64,000 bases of DNA from Mycobacterium sp. E1747 (GTDB lineage Bacteria; Actinomycetota; Actinomycetes; Mycobacteriales; Mycobacteriaceae): contig NZ_LZJI01000051.1 of the NCBI RefSeq assembly GCF_001667775.1, positions 1 through 64,000 of the forward strand, written 5' to 3'. The notes beneath the pieces are model-generated. The model was not told the DNA's origin and ran no database searches. It saw nothing but the letters and a program-made list of their open reading frames with translations. This document shows, piece by piece, positions 35,360 through 43,256 of the stretch (position 1 is its first letter; each line of letters begins with the position of its first letter). Made by a program: the position numbers and the translations under genes.

Positions 35360-35422
35360 ACGGAGGCCGGCCCCGCGCAATACCATCTTCAGATGTAGCG
35401 CTGCCGATGAAGGGGACGACTG

Positions 35423-35836
35423 ATGTCACTGATCGATGACGGGGTTTCCATCCTGCCAGTGAGCGAATGCTGGGATCTGATCGCGGGCATGACGCTGGGC
35501 CGCCTGGTCACCAGCGTCGGCGGTCAACCCGAGATCTTTCCGGTCAATTACGCGGTCCAGCGCCACACGGTGCTGTTTCGCACCGCCGAGGGGACCAAGC
35601 TGGTCAGCACGGCGATCAACAACCGGGTGTTGTTCGAGGTGGACGACCACAACGTCGCCGAGGGGTGGAGCGTGATCATCAAGGGCACCGCGCGCTCTCT
35701 GCACAGCAACGAAGACATCGAGGAGGCCGAACGCGCCCAGGTGCTGCCCTGGACGGCCTCCGACAAGTCGCATTTCGTACGAATCATTCCCGAGATCGTC
35801 ACGGGCCGTCGGTTCCGCTTCGGGGTCCCGGAGTGA
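35423..35836 (+). CDS. PNPOx-like flavin/F420-binding split-barrel protein
   Basis: A 137-aa pyridoxamine-5'-phosphate oxidase-like split barrel (LGRLVTSVGGQPEIFPVNYA; VLFRTAEGTKLVSTAINNRV; GWSVIIKGTARSLHSNEDIE). The group includes M. tuberculosis DosR-regulon proteins Rv0080 and Rv3129, which are uncharacterised and may bind FMN, F420 or heme. GAAGGGGACG precedes the ATG. It is monocistronic, converging on the DUF2156 gene 7 bp away. Which cofactor it uses cannot be told from sequence. Confidence 0.85.
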   Translation: MSLIDDGVSILPVSECWDLIAGMTLGRLVTSVGGQPEIFPVNYAVQRHTVLFRTAEGTKLVSTAINNRVLFEVDDHNVAEGWSVIIKGTARSLHSNEDIEEAERAQVLPWTASDKSHFVRIIPEIVTGRRFRFGVPE

Positions 35837-35843
35837 TCCGCGG

Positions 35844-37247
35844 CTAGCCGGACCGCATCCGGCGCGGGCGAGGCACGAACTCCAGGGACAGCAGCACCAG
35901 CAGCGCCGCCGGAATGTGATGGGCGCACAACACCACGTAGCGCCGCTGCGACAGCGCGTGGAACTTGCGCAGGTACCGGTACAAAGACTCCAGCCGGATC
36001 AGCGGGTCCAGCAGGTGGATGAGCCAAAGCGCGCCCCGCTGCAGTGGGCCCGGCCGCGCGGCTTCGAAGATTTCCGGAAACGCCGCGAAGGCAAGGGAAA
36101 GGCGCTCTCCCCCAGCCTTTTGCGCATGGGCGATCATGTCGACGCTGAGCCGCTCGTCGACGCCGTTGGGGGCGTCCGGTCGGCGGAACGGCACGTCGAG
36201 GCTGACCTCGGAGCCCCCACCGGCGGTGAGGTAGCGGTGAAACGCGACCGCCCGGCCGTCCCTGTCCCGCGCGATGGCCAGCGTGACGCCCGGAAAACGG
36301 CCCTGCAGCGCGCCGTCGAGGTTCATGCAGAACCCGCGGTCGGTGCGCGCCGCCCGGTGCGCGGCGTACAACACCCCGGTCAGCTCGGCCAGCATCGCGC
36401 CCCGCAGATGTTGTTCGTCGACGAATTCGGTCGTGACACCGCAGTTGCGGGTGCGCTGCACCGCCTGGCGAAGGTTGCGGAACCGGCGCCCGTGCAGGGT
36501 GAAGTGACGAATGTCGACGACGACATCCCGGCCGATCGGCACCGACAGCATCGGCTGACCGACCGTTTCCCTGTGCCACAACCGGAGGTGGCGTTCGCCG
36601 GCGGCCAACACGATGATCTGCCAACCCCGGCCTCGGCACATGCGGACGAAATCTTGTGCCAGCTCGTCGAATCTGGTCTCATCGCCGATAGGATCGCCGC
36701 TGACCACGGCGAAACCCAGCCGCGTGCGGTAAGCGATCGCCGCGGTGCCCTCGGCGTTGAAGTGATAGCTCTTGCTCGAGTGCATCGCGAACGGCGCCAA
36801 CGGATCTCCGCGCGTGGCGTCGACTAGACCCCACACCCGGTCCAGTAGCTCCGGCTGCGCCCGCGCCGTGGTGGGCAGCATCAACGCGAGCCCGCTGCCG
36901 GCGATCAGGACGTTGCCCAGCACCGTCCAGGACACGACATGCGCCCCAAGCCCAGCCGCCACCGCGGCGGCGGCGTACATCGCGTGTGCCGTGGTCACCG
37001 GACGGCCCAAAAAGACGCCGCGCGCGATCAGGGCGGCCGCCCCGAGCAGCGCCACCGACCAGCCGAACCTGCCCGGGGCGACGCGTTCGTAGCCCAGATA
37101 TTCGCGGGCCACCAGCACCACCAACCACAGCAGGACGCACAGCAGCATCAGCACGCTGACGCGGCGCGCCGGCACATCGGCGCCCACCAAGATCCGTTCC
37201 ACGCCGCGCGCCCGATTGGCGCCGCGGCTCCCGGGACTGATTTTCAC
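35844..37247 (-). CDS. DUF2156 (MprF/LysX-like C-terminal) membrane protein
   Basis: A 467-aa protein with about four N-terminal membrane segments (SVLMLLCVLLWLVVLVA; SVALLGAAALIARGVF; AMYAAAAVAAGLGAHVVSW; VLIAGSGLALMLP) and a cytosolic double-GNAT DUF2156 domain (MHSSKSYHFNAEGTAAIAYR; GRRFRNLRQAVQRT; RGFCMNLDGALQGRFPGVTL). That domain in MprF and LysX transfers aminoacyl groups from tRNA to lipids, but it has only a few N-terminal helices and no tRNA-ligase part, so the donor is unknown. The likely start is GTG at 37247, 8 bp past the usp stop, with poor ribosome-binding site and probable coupling. Last gene of SRPBCC-usp-DUF2156, preceded by a DosR box at 38750. Confidence 0.8.
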   Translation of the reverse strand: MKISPGSRGANRARGVERILVGADVPARRVSVLMLLCVLLWLVVLVAREYLGYERVAPGRFGWSVALLGAAALIARGVFLGRPVTTAHAMYAAAAVAAGLGAHVVSWTVLGNVLIAGSGLALMLPTTARAQPELLDRVWGLVDATRGDPLAPFAMHSSKSYHFNAEGTAAIAYRTRLGFAVVSGDPIGDETRFDELAQDFVRMCRGRGWQIIVLAAGERHLRLWHRETVGQPMLSVPIGRDVVVDIRHFTLHGRRFRNLRQAVQRTRNCGVTTEFVDEQHLRGAMLAELTGVLYAAHRAARTDRGFCMNLDGALQGRFPGVTLAIARDRDGRAVAFHRYLTAGGGSEVSLDVPFRRPDAPNGVDERLSVDMIAHAQKAGGERLSLAFAAFPEIFEAARPGPLQRGALWLIHLLDPLIRLESLYRYLRKFHALSQRRYVVLCAHHIPAALLVLLSLEFVPRPRRMRSG

Positions 37248-37255
37248 CGCGCGCT

Positions 37256-38047
37256 CTAGCGCACCACGAGCACGGAGCATTCGGGGTGACGGAAGAGAGG
37301 ATGCCCTTGGGGGCCGACCAACTGCGCCAGCTGCCGGGCCTCGTCGCCGCCGATGACGGCCAGCTGAACTCGCTCGCCGTTGGCGCTCAGGTAGTCGGCG
37401 ATGGCCTGCCTCGTGGTGATCGGGTAGACCCGCACCTCGGGGTAGTGCCGTCGCCATTGCGCCACCCGGCGTTCGAACGCGCCGTCCGCATGCTCGGTGA
37501 GTTCCTCGGGCCGACCACCCAGGACGAGCATGGGCGCCCGGCGCAGCTTCGCCTCCGCCGCAGCGAAATTCACGACGGTATCGTTGTCCGGTGCGTCCGT
37601 CATCCGGACCACGATCCAATTGATGTCCGGTGGCGGCCGGTCCGAGCCGGTCCGCAAGACCGCGACCGGGCAGTGTGCCTTCTCGGCGAGTTCGGTCGCC
37701 GTCGAACCCACGATCGAGCGCGCGTAACGCCCGATGCCGACGCAACCGACACAGATCATCGCGGCATCCGAGGACGCCTCCAGCAGCACGGAGCCCGCGG
37801 GGCCTCGCAATACCTCGGTTTCCAGCGGTGCGGCCTTGTTGGTGGCCTCGACCGCCAACCGCGCTTGTACGAGCGACTTCTCGGCGTGTGCGACGTCGCG
37901 CTCGTAGTCGTCCGGCGACTCGTGCGTCGGTTTGATGACCGAGACCAGACGCAATGGAACGCCGCGAACGATTGCCTCGTCAATGCCCCACAGCGCGGCC
38001 GCGATCGCCGCTGACGAACCGTCGATTCCCACCAGTATTGGTTTCAT
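37256..38047 (-). CDS. Universal stress protein, tandem domains
   Basis: A 263-aa Usp of the Rv2028c/Rv3134c type: PILVGIDGSSAAIAAALWGI at the start, CVGCVGIGRYARSIVGSTAT as the nucleotide-site segment, CPVAVLRTG, then a shorter second domain ending CSVLVVR. GAAAGGGG lies upstream of the ATG at 38047. It is the middle gene of SRPBCC-usp-DUF2156 (27 bp after the first, 8 bp before the last). It is one of six Usp genes in the window. Confidence 0.9.
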   Translation of the reverse strand: MKPILVGIDGSSAAIAAALWGIDEAIVRGVPLRLVSVIKPTHESPDDYERDVAHAEKSLVQARLAVEATNKAAPLETEVLRGPAGSVLLEASSDAAMICVGCVGIGRYARSIVGSTATELAEKAHCPVAVLRTGSDRPPPDINWIVVRMTDAPDNDTVVNFAAAEAKLRRAPMLVLGGRPEELTEHADGAFERRVAQWRRHYPEVRVYPITTRQAIADYLSANGERVQLAVIGGDEARQLAQLVGPQGHPLFRHPECSVLVVR

Positions 38048-38074
38048 CGTCGGGCCCCTTTCCACCAAAGTGTG

Positions 38075-38716
38075 TCAGCGCGTTTGGACGGACGCGCGGA
38101 TCGGCACTGCCGGTGCGAGCCGCTCCGCGCGGCGCTTGGCGGTGAGCAACAGGGCACGGGTTCCCAGTGAGATCATCGGTCGGGCCAGTTCGAGGGCGAA
38201 CACCTCGCCGGGGTAGCGCAAGCCGATTCGGGCGCGCGCGAGAAGCCGGACCCGGTCTTGCCAGTGTGGTTGCAGGTGAAACGACACGACCGCGTTCCAG
38301 CGCGGTTCGGATCGCATGGCAGTGAGCACGATGTACTTTTCGGGCGCGATCTCCGCGACGCGTAACGTCACCCCGTCCGGCAGTCCCAGCCAGCGTTCGG
38401 GCGTCAGGCGGATCACGTCCCCCACCCGCAGACTTTGGTTATCGTCTTGTCCGGCAACGGTTTCCGATCCTTGCACGCTGCCCGCAGCCCTGTCCTGGCC
38501 CATGCGCATCAGCCCGGACCACACCGCAGGCGCGGTCGCGTCGATGTCGACCGCCTCGGTCGTCTGCACGGCCGGATCGCTCACCAAGGTGTCTCCCGGC
38601 ACTTGCAGCCGCGACTCGGCCTTGGTTGCGCCCCAATTGCGGTAGTAGCTGCGCGCGCAGTACAGCATGGTGAGCAGCGCCGCGGTCTGGGCGAAGCGCT
38701 TTCTCGAGTTGGCCAT
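38075..38716 (-). CDS. SRPBCC (START-like) protein with N-terminal anchor
   Basis: A 213-aa protein with an SRPBCC/polyketide-cyclase-like ligand-binding fold (TEAVDIDATAPAVWSGLMRM; GDVIRLTPERWLGLPDGVTL; EKYIVLTAMRSEPRWNAVVS). The first 25 residues (KRFAQTAALLTMLYCARSYY) may form a membrane anchor. No catalytic residues can be assigned; such proteins bind lipids or hydrophobic ligands. It is the first gene of an operon with usp and DUF2156, and a DosR box lies 33 bp upstream of its ATG. Confidence 0.78.
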   Translation of the reverse strand: MANSRKRFAQTAALLTMLYCARSYYRNWGATKAESRLQVPGDTLVSDPAVQTTEAVDIDATAPAVWSGLMRMGQDRAAGSVQGSETVAGQDDNQSLRVGDVIRLTPERWLGLPDGVTLRVAEIAPEKYIVLTAMRSEPRWNAVVSFHLQPHWQDRVRLLARARIGLRYPGEVFALELARPMISLGTRALLLTAKRRAERLAPAVPIRASVQTR

Positions 38717-38749
38717 GGCGCCAGTGTGCGCGGAGCGCCCAGATGCCTG

Positions 38750-38769
38750 CGAGGGTCCTAGGTCCTTGG
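38750..38769 (-). promoter_or_regulatory. DosR box upstream of SRPBCC-usp-DUF2156
   Basis: Core GGGTCCTAGGTCCT (38753-38766), 10 of 14 matches. It is 33 bp before the SRPBCC start at 38716 and 41 bp beyond the 3' end of the Rv0079-like gene. Confidence 0.7.
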
Positions 38770-38810
38770 TGCGGCCGCCAATATGCCCTGCCGCCCGCGC
38801 GCGGCGCCGC

Positions 38811-39611
38811 CTAGCCGGCCGGGGTGATCAGGCCGTAATGCCCGTCGTAGCGGTGGTACAACACGCCGGCGCATCCGTAGGCCGCGTGGATGAAGAACAG
38901 GAACGGCAGGCCGAGCATGGCCAGCCGGTCTTCGGCTCCCTCTTCGGTGAGACAGGGCAGCGGTTGTTGGCTGATCGTGACGGGCAGCGTGTGTGGACTC
39001 ACCTGGCCGGCCACCGCCGGCGCGGCCAGCGCGAGGCGGTAGCCCGTCGGCCCACCGCGATACAGCACGCCGGCGATGCCGGTGCCCTTCTCCGTGAACA
39101 GGTGAAAGTCGTAGTCGAGCAGTTCCATTTCGCGGGCGGCCTCGTCGAGGGTGCAGGGTGCCAACGTGAACGACTTGCGGCGGAGGACGCGGCGCTGGTT
39201 CGCCTGGCGGGGAAGGTAAGCCGGCCGGTGTGACGGCTCGGACTCGTGCCGCCTCTCGTCGGCCCCCGCGGGTAGCTCACCGCGACGCGCCTCCGGGTGG
39301 TCGGCGGCGCGTTGCAGGCGGCGGCGAAGCCGCGCCGCGAGCAGATCGACCGCTTCGCGCGCGGTGTCGGCCTGGACCTGCGCGCGAACCGGCCGGCCAT
39401 CGACATCCAGGTTGGCCTGCGCGACGACGGGCCGCTGCACGGCGGGATCGCGATGCCGGGTGAGCCGTACCCGGGCGTGCAGCACCGGCCGACTCGCGTA
39501 CCGCGTGAGCTCACCGATCTTGCGGCGCGCGTAGTCGGTCGCCGCGGGAAGTTCGTCACGGGCGGTGACCTGGACGTCGATCTCCTGTATCGGTGGGCTC
39601 TGGTGGCGCAT
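38811..39611 (-). CDS. Ribosome hibernation/S30EA-like dormancy factor (Rv0079-like)
   Basis: A 266-aa protein related to long-form hibernation-promoting factors. The N-terminal part (IDVQVTARDELPAATDYARR; RVRLTRHRDPAVQRPVVAQA; ARLRRRLQRA) resembles the S30AE ribosome-binding domain. The C-terminal part holds two repeats of the S30EA C-terminal domain (EMELLDYDFHLFTEKGTGIA with GVLYRGGPTGYRLALAAP; FLFFIHAAYGCAGVLYHRYD). The architecture matches M. tuberculosis Rv0079 (DATIN), a DosR-regulated translation inhibitor. The ATG at 39611 is 33 bp from a DosR box. Its role would be to silence ribosomes in hypoxia. Confidence 0.87.
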   Translation of the reverse strand: MRHQSPPIQEIDVQVTARDELPAATDYARRKIGELTRYASRPVLHARVRLTRHRDPAVQRPVVAQANLDVDGRPVRAQVQADTAREAVDLLAARLRRRLQRAADHPEARRGELPAGADERRHESEPSHRPAYLPRQANQRRVLRRKSFTLAPCTLDEAAREMELLDYDFHLFTEKGTGIAGVLYRGGPTGYRLALAAPAVAGQVSPHTLPVTISQQPLPCLTEEGAEDRLAMLGLPFLFFIHAAYGCAGVLYHRYDGHYGLITPAG

Positions 39612-39644
39612 AGCTATGTGCTACGTCACGGAAGCGGTTGGTAG

Positions 39645-39664
39645 ACAGGGTCAAAGGTCACCGG
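39645..39664 (-). promoter_or_regulatory. DosR box upstream of the Rv0079-like gene
   Basis: Core GGGTCAAAGGTCAC (39648-39661), 10 of 14 matches, 33 bp from the start at 39611. This is the same distance as at the SRPBCC and GNAT promoters. Confidence 0.68.
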
Positions 39665-39782
39665 ATCGACCATCTTCAGGACGCCGCCTGCGAGCCCCGG
39701 GCCGTCTGCTCATCCGTGCTGCGAACGCCGCGGCCCGGTCGGTGGGGGCCTTGGTCACTTTCGAAAACGGAGGTCCCTCGCG

Positions 39783-39802
39783 GTCGGGACTTCGGTCCCT
39801 AT
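39783..39802 (+). promoter_or_regulatory. Strong DosR box upstream of the 54-aa ORF and serine protease
   Basis: Core GGGACTTCGGTCCC (39786-39799), 12 of 14 matches and nearly palindromic; one of the two best boxes in the window. It ends 33 bp before the GTG of the 54-aa ORF at 39836. Confidence 0.85.
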
Positions 39803-39835
39803 CTGGGTGTCCGGCGAACCGGTCAAATAAGTGTT

Positions 39836-40000
39836 GTGACTGTGACAGTTCCGAGAACGAAGCGCAATACCGTGGCAAGTGTTGTCGGGGCGGAGGTGAT
39901 CAGCCTCGAGTCGCATCCGGCGTGGATTTCGGCGCGGCGATACGACGCCGAGCTGCTCGAGTCGATGCGCCGCCACCCCTCGTCGATGGCCCGTCCGTGA
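39836..40000 (+). CDS. 54-aa small protein coupled to serine protease
   Basis: A short frame starting GTG at 39836 (VTVTVPRTKRNTVASVVGAE, then ISLESHPAWISARRYDAELL). I recognise no family. Support for coding: it starts 33 bp after a near-perfect DosR box, the same distance as other DosR genes here, and its TGA overlaps the GTG start of the protease (GTGA), the coupling style used throughout this cluster. It is basic at the N-terminus, has no membrane segment, and has a weak ribosome-binding site. It could be a leader peptide or a real small protein. Confidence 0.5.
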   Translation: MTVTVPRTKRNTVASVVGAEVISLESHPAWISARRYDAELLESMRRHPSSMARP

Positions 40001-41391
40001 GCCGGCAAGTCGCGTATGCGCCGGCCCGCAGATTGACGGCGCTGTCGGCGGCGGCGTTGCTGCTGCTTGCCGGTGCGCCGGGCGTCGCGGCCGCCGACAC
40101 CCCGCAGGCCAAGCCGGAGGAACGGGCGGCGGCCCTGATCCGGCCGTCCATCATGTATCTCGCCGGTGAGGGCTACGGTTTGGTTCGGTTGCCCAGCGGT
40201 GAGATCCTGTCGCAATTCGGGCGCGGATCCAGCATGCCGTTCCTGGCGACGTGGAATTGCACGGCCTTCGTCGTCAATCCCGACGGCTGGGTGGCGACGG
40301 CGGGTCACTGCGTGGACCCGGCGAGCGCCACGGAACTGATACTCAAGCGGGCCGTCGAGGAGTATCGCAGCGAGTTTCCGGCTGCGCCCGAGTCGAGCGA
40401 TCCCGCGGCCACTTTGGAGTGGTTGCAGAAGAACGCCCGGGTGGAAGGCGACGCCGTCGGGCAGGGGCCCCATGTCGGCATCGCGCTGATGTCCGGTACC
40501 GGTAGCAAACTCACGGACAAGGTCGTCGCCAACGTCGTCGAGTTCCGGCCCCTCGGCAAGGGCGACGCCGCCCTGCTCAAGGTGGCCAAGCACAACCTTC
40601 CGTCGTCCGAGCTCGCCACCGACGCCGAGGTCACCATCGGCACGCCGGTCCTCGCGGTCGGCTTTCCCGAGAGCACCCAAAACGTGACCGGCGCTTCGCT
40701 CGACCCGACTTACAAGAGCGGCAAGGTCAACAAGAAATCCATCTCGGGAACGAATCCCACGTACGAGATCGACGCCGCGATGACCGAGGGCATGAGCGGT
40801 GGCCCGACGATCGGGTTGAACGGCAAGGTGATCGGCGTGAACAGCTTCGCGCCCGCCGGCGAAACACAGCCGTTCAACTTCATCGGCCCCGCCGACGGCG
40901 TCGCCGCCATCTTGGCCGGTAAGGGCGTCAAGCCGATGCTCGGGCCCGCCGACCGGTTCTATCGTCAAGGGCTGGCCGCTTTCTACGCCGGTCACTACAC
41001 CGACGCGATCAACGAATTCGACCAGACGCTGGCCATGTCACCGGGCTACCCGGGTCTGGAGGACCTCAAGACGACCGCGGTCAACCTGCGCCAGCAATAC
41101 GGGGACTCCTCGTCGCTGAGCGGCGCGAATCTGTTGTGGTACATCGTCATCAGCGTCGCGTCGGTGATCGGCCTGGCCGCCGGAGTGGCCGCGCTCGGCC
41201 GTAGGCGGCGCCGACCCCCGACGCCCGACGTGCGGCCGCTGCGCCTGATGCCCCGCAACGAGGACGCCCAGGAGCCGCACTTCTGCGCGCACTGCGGAGC
41301 CGAACATCATCCGACCGAGCGGTTCTGCCCCAACTGCGGCAAGCACATCGACGTTCCCGCGGCGACGCAGGGAACCGGGTTGATATCTTGA
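39997..41391 (+). CDS. Membrane-anchored trypsin-like serine protease with C-terminal zinc ribbon
   Basis: A 464-aa protein. The signal peptide is about residues 12-33 (RLTALSAAALLLLAGAPGVA). The trypsin/HtrA-like protease domain has His in TAGHCVD, Asp in KGDAALLK and Ser in EGMSGGPTIG. A TPR-like stretch (YRQGLAAFYAGHYTDAINEF) comes before one membrane helix (LLWYIVISVASVIGLAAGVA), an arginine-rich stop-transfer (RRRRRPP) and a cytosolic double-CxxC zinc ribbon (FCAHCGAEHHPTERFCPNCG). So the protease faces the periplasm and the ribbon the cytosol. There is no PDZ domain. The start is GTG at 39997, overlapping the 54-aa ORF stop. A strong DosR box is upstream. The substrate is unknown. Confidence 0.85.
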   Translation: MSRQVAYAPARRLTALSAAALLLLAGAPGVAAADTPQAKPEERAAALIRPSIMYLAGEGYGLVRLPSGEILSQFGRGSSMPFLATWNCTAFVVNPDGWVATAGHCVDPASATELILKRAVEEYRSEFPAAPESSDPAATLEWLQKNARVEGDAVGQGPHVGIALMSGTGSKLTDKVVANVVEFRPLGKGDAALLKVAKHNLPSSELATDAEVTIGTPVLAVGFPESTQNVTGASLDPTYKSGKVNKKSISGTNPTYEIDAAMTEGMSGGPTIGLNGKVIGVNSFAPAGETQPFNFIGPADGVAAILAGKGVKPMLGPADRFYRQGLAAFYAGHYTDAINEFDQTLAMSPGYPGLEDLKTTAVNLRQQYGDSSSLSGANLLWYIVISVASVIGLAAGVAALGRRRRRPPTPDVRPLRLMPRNEDAQEPHFCAHCGAEHHPTERFCPNCGKHIDVPAATQGTGLIS

Positions 41392-41418
41392 TCGAATGGC
41401 GCGACGAACCCGCGGCCA

Positions 41419-41973
41419 TCAACCAGTTTGGTGTCCGGGTTCGACGACGCGGTGGCTCGCACCCGGCCGCGATCGCATCGTTGACCGAAAGCGGTTGATC
41501 TCGGCGGCCACCATACGGACCACCACCGGCACGGCCGGCGCGACGCGCGGGGTCAGCCCGGCGCCCGCGCCGGTGTCCGCCGCCTCGACGGCGAAGACGA
41601 CGATCGCGCCGGGTACCCGTTCGAGCGCCCGAGCCAGGGCATGGGTGCGGCCGATGTCGATGTGGTGCGAGCTCAATCCTTCGGCCTGGGGGGGCACGCC
41701 GTCCACGTCATAGCGGTGGATGCGACCGGGGTCCGCCGGGTCGGCGATTGCCGCGTCGATGATGACCGCCAGCCCCACCCCAGTCCACGCCTCGATGAGT
41801 CCCATCGGCTCGGCGATACCTGTTCGCACAATGACATTCGGCCACGCGAGGCCGCGCAACGCTTCGGCGGTGGCGACGCCGACACCGTCGTCGCGCCGGT
41901 ACTCATTGCCCAGCCCGATGATCGCGACACGGTCCCCGCCTTGGCCGGCGGCGGCCCCGTCGGCCGCGGTCAT
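41419..41973 (-). CDS. [NiFe]-hydrogenase maturation endopeptidase
   Basis: A 184-aa HyaD/HycI-type protease that removes the C-terminal tail of the hydrogenase large subunit after nickel insertion. Motifs: IIGLGNEYRRDDGVGVATAE (nickel-sensing acidic residue after GLGN), AVIIDAAIADPADPGRIHRY and the central SSHHIDIGRTHALARAL with the conserved His. The ATG at 41973 overlaps the TGA of the large subunit (ATGA). It is the last gene of the hydrogenase operon. No hyp maturation genes (hypABCDEF) accompany it in the window. Confidence 0.9.
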   Translation of the reverse strand: MTAADGAAAGQGGDRVAIIGLGNEYRRDDGVGVATAEALRGLAWPNVIVRTGIAEPMGLIEAWTGVGLAVIIDAAIADPADPGRIHRYDVDGVPPQAEGLSSHHIDIGRTHALARALERVPGAIVVFAVEAADTGAGAGLTPRVAPAVPVVVRMVAAEINRFRSTMRSRPGASHRVVEPGHQTG

Positions 41974-43256
41974 CCTCGCTCCACCGTCAGCGTCAGGAAG
42001 TGTGCCGAACACGAGATGCACGGGTCGTAGCTGCGGATCAGCTGCTCGCACAGCTCGGTCAACGCGGCGTCGGCGAGCGCGAGGTTGCCCGAGACCAGGC
42101 GGGCCAGGTCGGCTTCGATGGCCCCCTGGTTCTGCGACGTCGGAGGGATCATCGTCGCCGCCGACACCAACCCGTCCTCCTCGATCCGGTAGCGGTGGTA
42201 GAGCAGGCCGCGGGGCGCCTCGCTGACGCCGTGGCCGACGCCGGCCCGGGCCGGGACGTCAACAAACGGCCGCGACGGGCGCCGGTATTCGGCGATGATG
42301 CGCAGTGATTCCTCGATCGCGTAGACCACTTCGACGGCACGGACGACGATGCTGCGGAACGGGTTTCGGCATTCGCCCGACAGGCCCGCCCGGGTGGCCG
42401 CTTGTGCGGCGATCGGCGACAGCGCCGCCGCGTTCAGCGAGTACCGGGCCAGCGGCCCGGTCAGGTAGCGGCCGCCGTCGAGCGTCGCGTGCAGGGCGGT
42501 GGAGTGCGGCAGCTGCGATTCGGCGATGTGGTCGGTGAAGTCGGCCACGGCGAAGGCCGGACCGGCGCTGCGCGCGATGACGCCATTCTCGATCGGGTAG
42601 GCGCCCGGCGCGGTGAGGGCCAGGAACTCGTGGTCCAGCTCGAGGTCGGGGAACTCGAATCCGGACACCCACTCGACCGTCGCCACCGCGTCGTCCAACG
42701 CGCGGCGTAACTGCTCTTCGAGCGGGTTGAAGTCCAATCGCGTTGGAACGGAATAGAATCCGCCGAGGCGCACATTGACCGGATGAATCGCCCGGCCACC
42801 GACGAATTCCATCAGCCGGTTGCCCGCCTTCTTCAGGGCGAGCCCCCGTTCGACGATCTCCCGATGGTCGCGGGCCATGCCGACGATGTCGGGGTAGCCG
42901 AGGAAGTCGGGCGCGTGCAGCAGGTAGATGTGCAGCGCGTGACTGTTGATCCATTCACCGCAGTACAGCAGCCGCCGCAACGCGACGAGCTCCTCGTCCA
43001 CCCGCACCCCGCAGGCATCCTCGATCGCGTTGCAGGCGCTGACCTGATAGGCGACCGGGCAGATGCCGCAGACCCGGGCCGTCAGGTCGGGCGGCTCGGT
43101 GTGGGCGCGTCCGCGCAGGAACGCCTCGAAGAAGCGTGGCGGCTCGTAGATGTTGAGCTGCACGCTGTGCAGTGCACCGTCGCGCAGGGTGACGTGCAGC
43201 GCGCCTTCGCCTTCCACGCGGGTCAACGCGCCGACGCGAAGCGTGCGGTCGCTCAC
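41970..43256 (-). CDS. hyhL: [NiFe]-hydrogenase large subunit, group 3b-like
   Basis: A 428-aa catalytic subunit holding the NiFe(CN)2CO centre. The two cysteine pairs are present: [13 protein letters not shown] (Cys63 and Cys66) and [10 protein letters not shown] (Cys413 and Cys416). The protein ends nine residues after His419 (FLTLTVERG), the tail the adjacent protease should remove. Start GTG at 43256 overlaps the small-subunit stop. With the B, G and S subunits it resembles the bidirectional NAD(P)-linked group 3b enzyme, called Hyd3 in M. smegmatis, which is hypoxia-induced under DosR and makes H2 to recycle reduced cofactors. Confidence 0.92.
   Translation of the reverse strand: MSDRTLRVGALTRVEGEGALHVTLRDGALHSVQLNIYEPPRFFEAFLRGRAHTEPPDLTARVCGICPVAYQVSACNAIEDACGVRVDEELVALRRLLYCGEWINSHALHIYLLHAPDFLGYPDIVGMARDHREIVERGLALKKAGNRLMEFVGGRAIHPVNVRLGGFYSVPTRLDFNPLEEQLRRALDDAVATVEWVSGFEFPDLELDHEFLALTAPGAYPIENGVIARSAGPAFAVADFTDHIAESQLPHSTALHATLDGGRYLTGPLARYSLNAAALSPIAAQAATRAGLSGECRNPFRSIVVRAVEVVYAIEESLRIIAEYRRPSRPFVDVPARAGVGHGVSEAPRGLLYHRYRIEEDGLVSAATMIPPTSQNQGAIEADLARLVSGNLALADAALTELCEQLIRSYDPCISCSAHFLTLTVERG

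Noticed and set aside
38049..38068. DosR-like sequence just before the usp at 37256
   Set aside because: Core GGGCCCCTTTCCAC matches only loosely, overlaps the ribosome-binding site, and the gene is internal to an operon with a better box at 38750.
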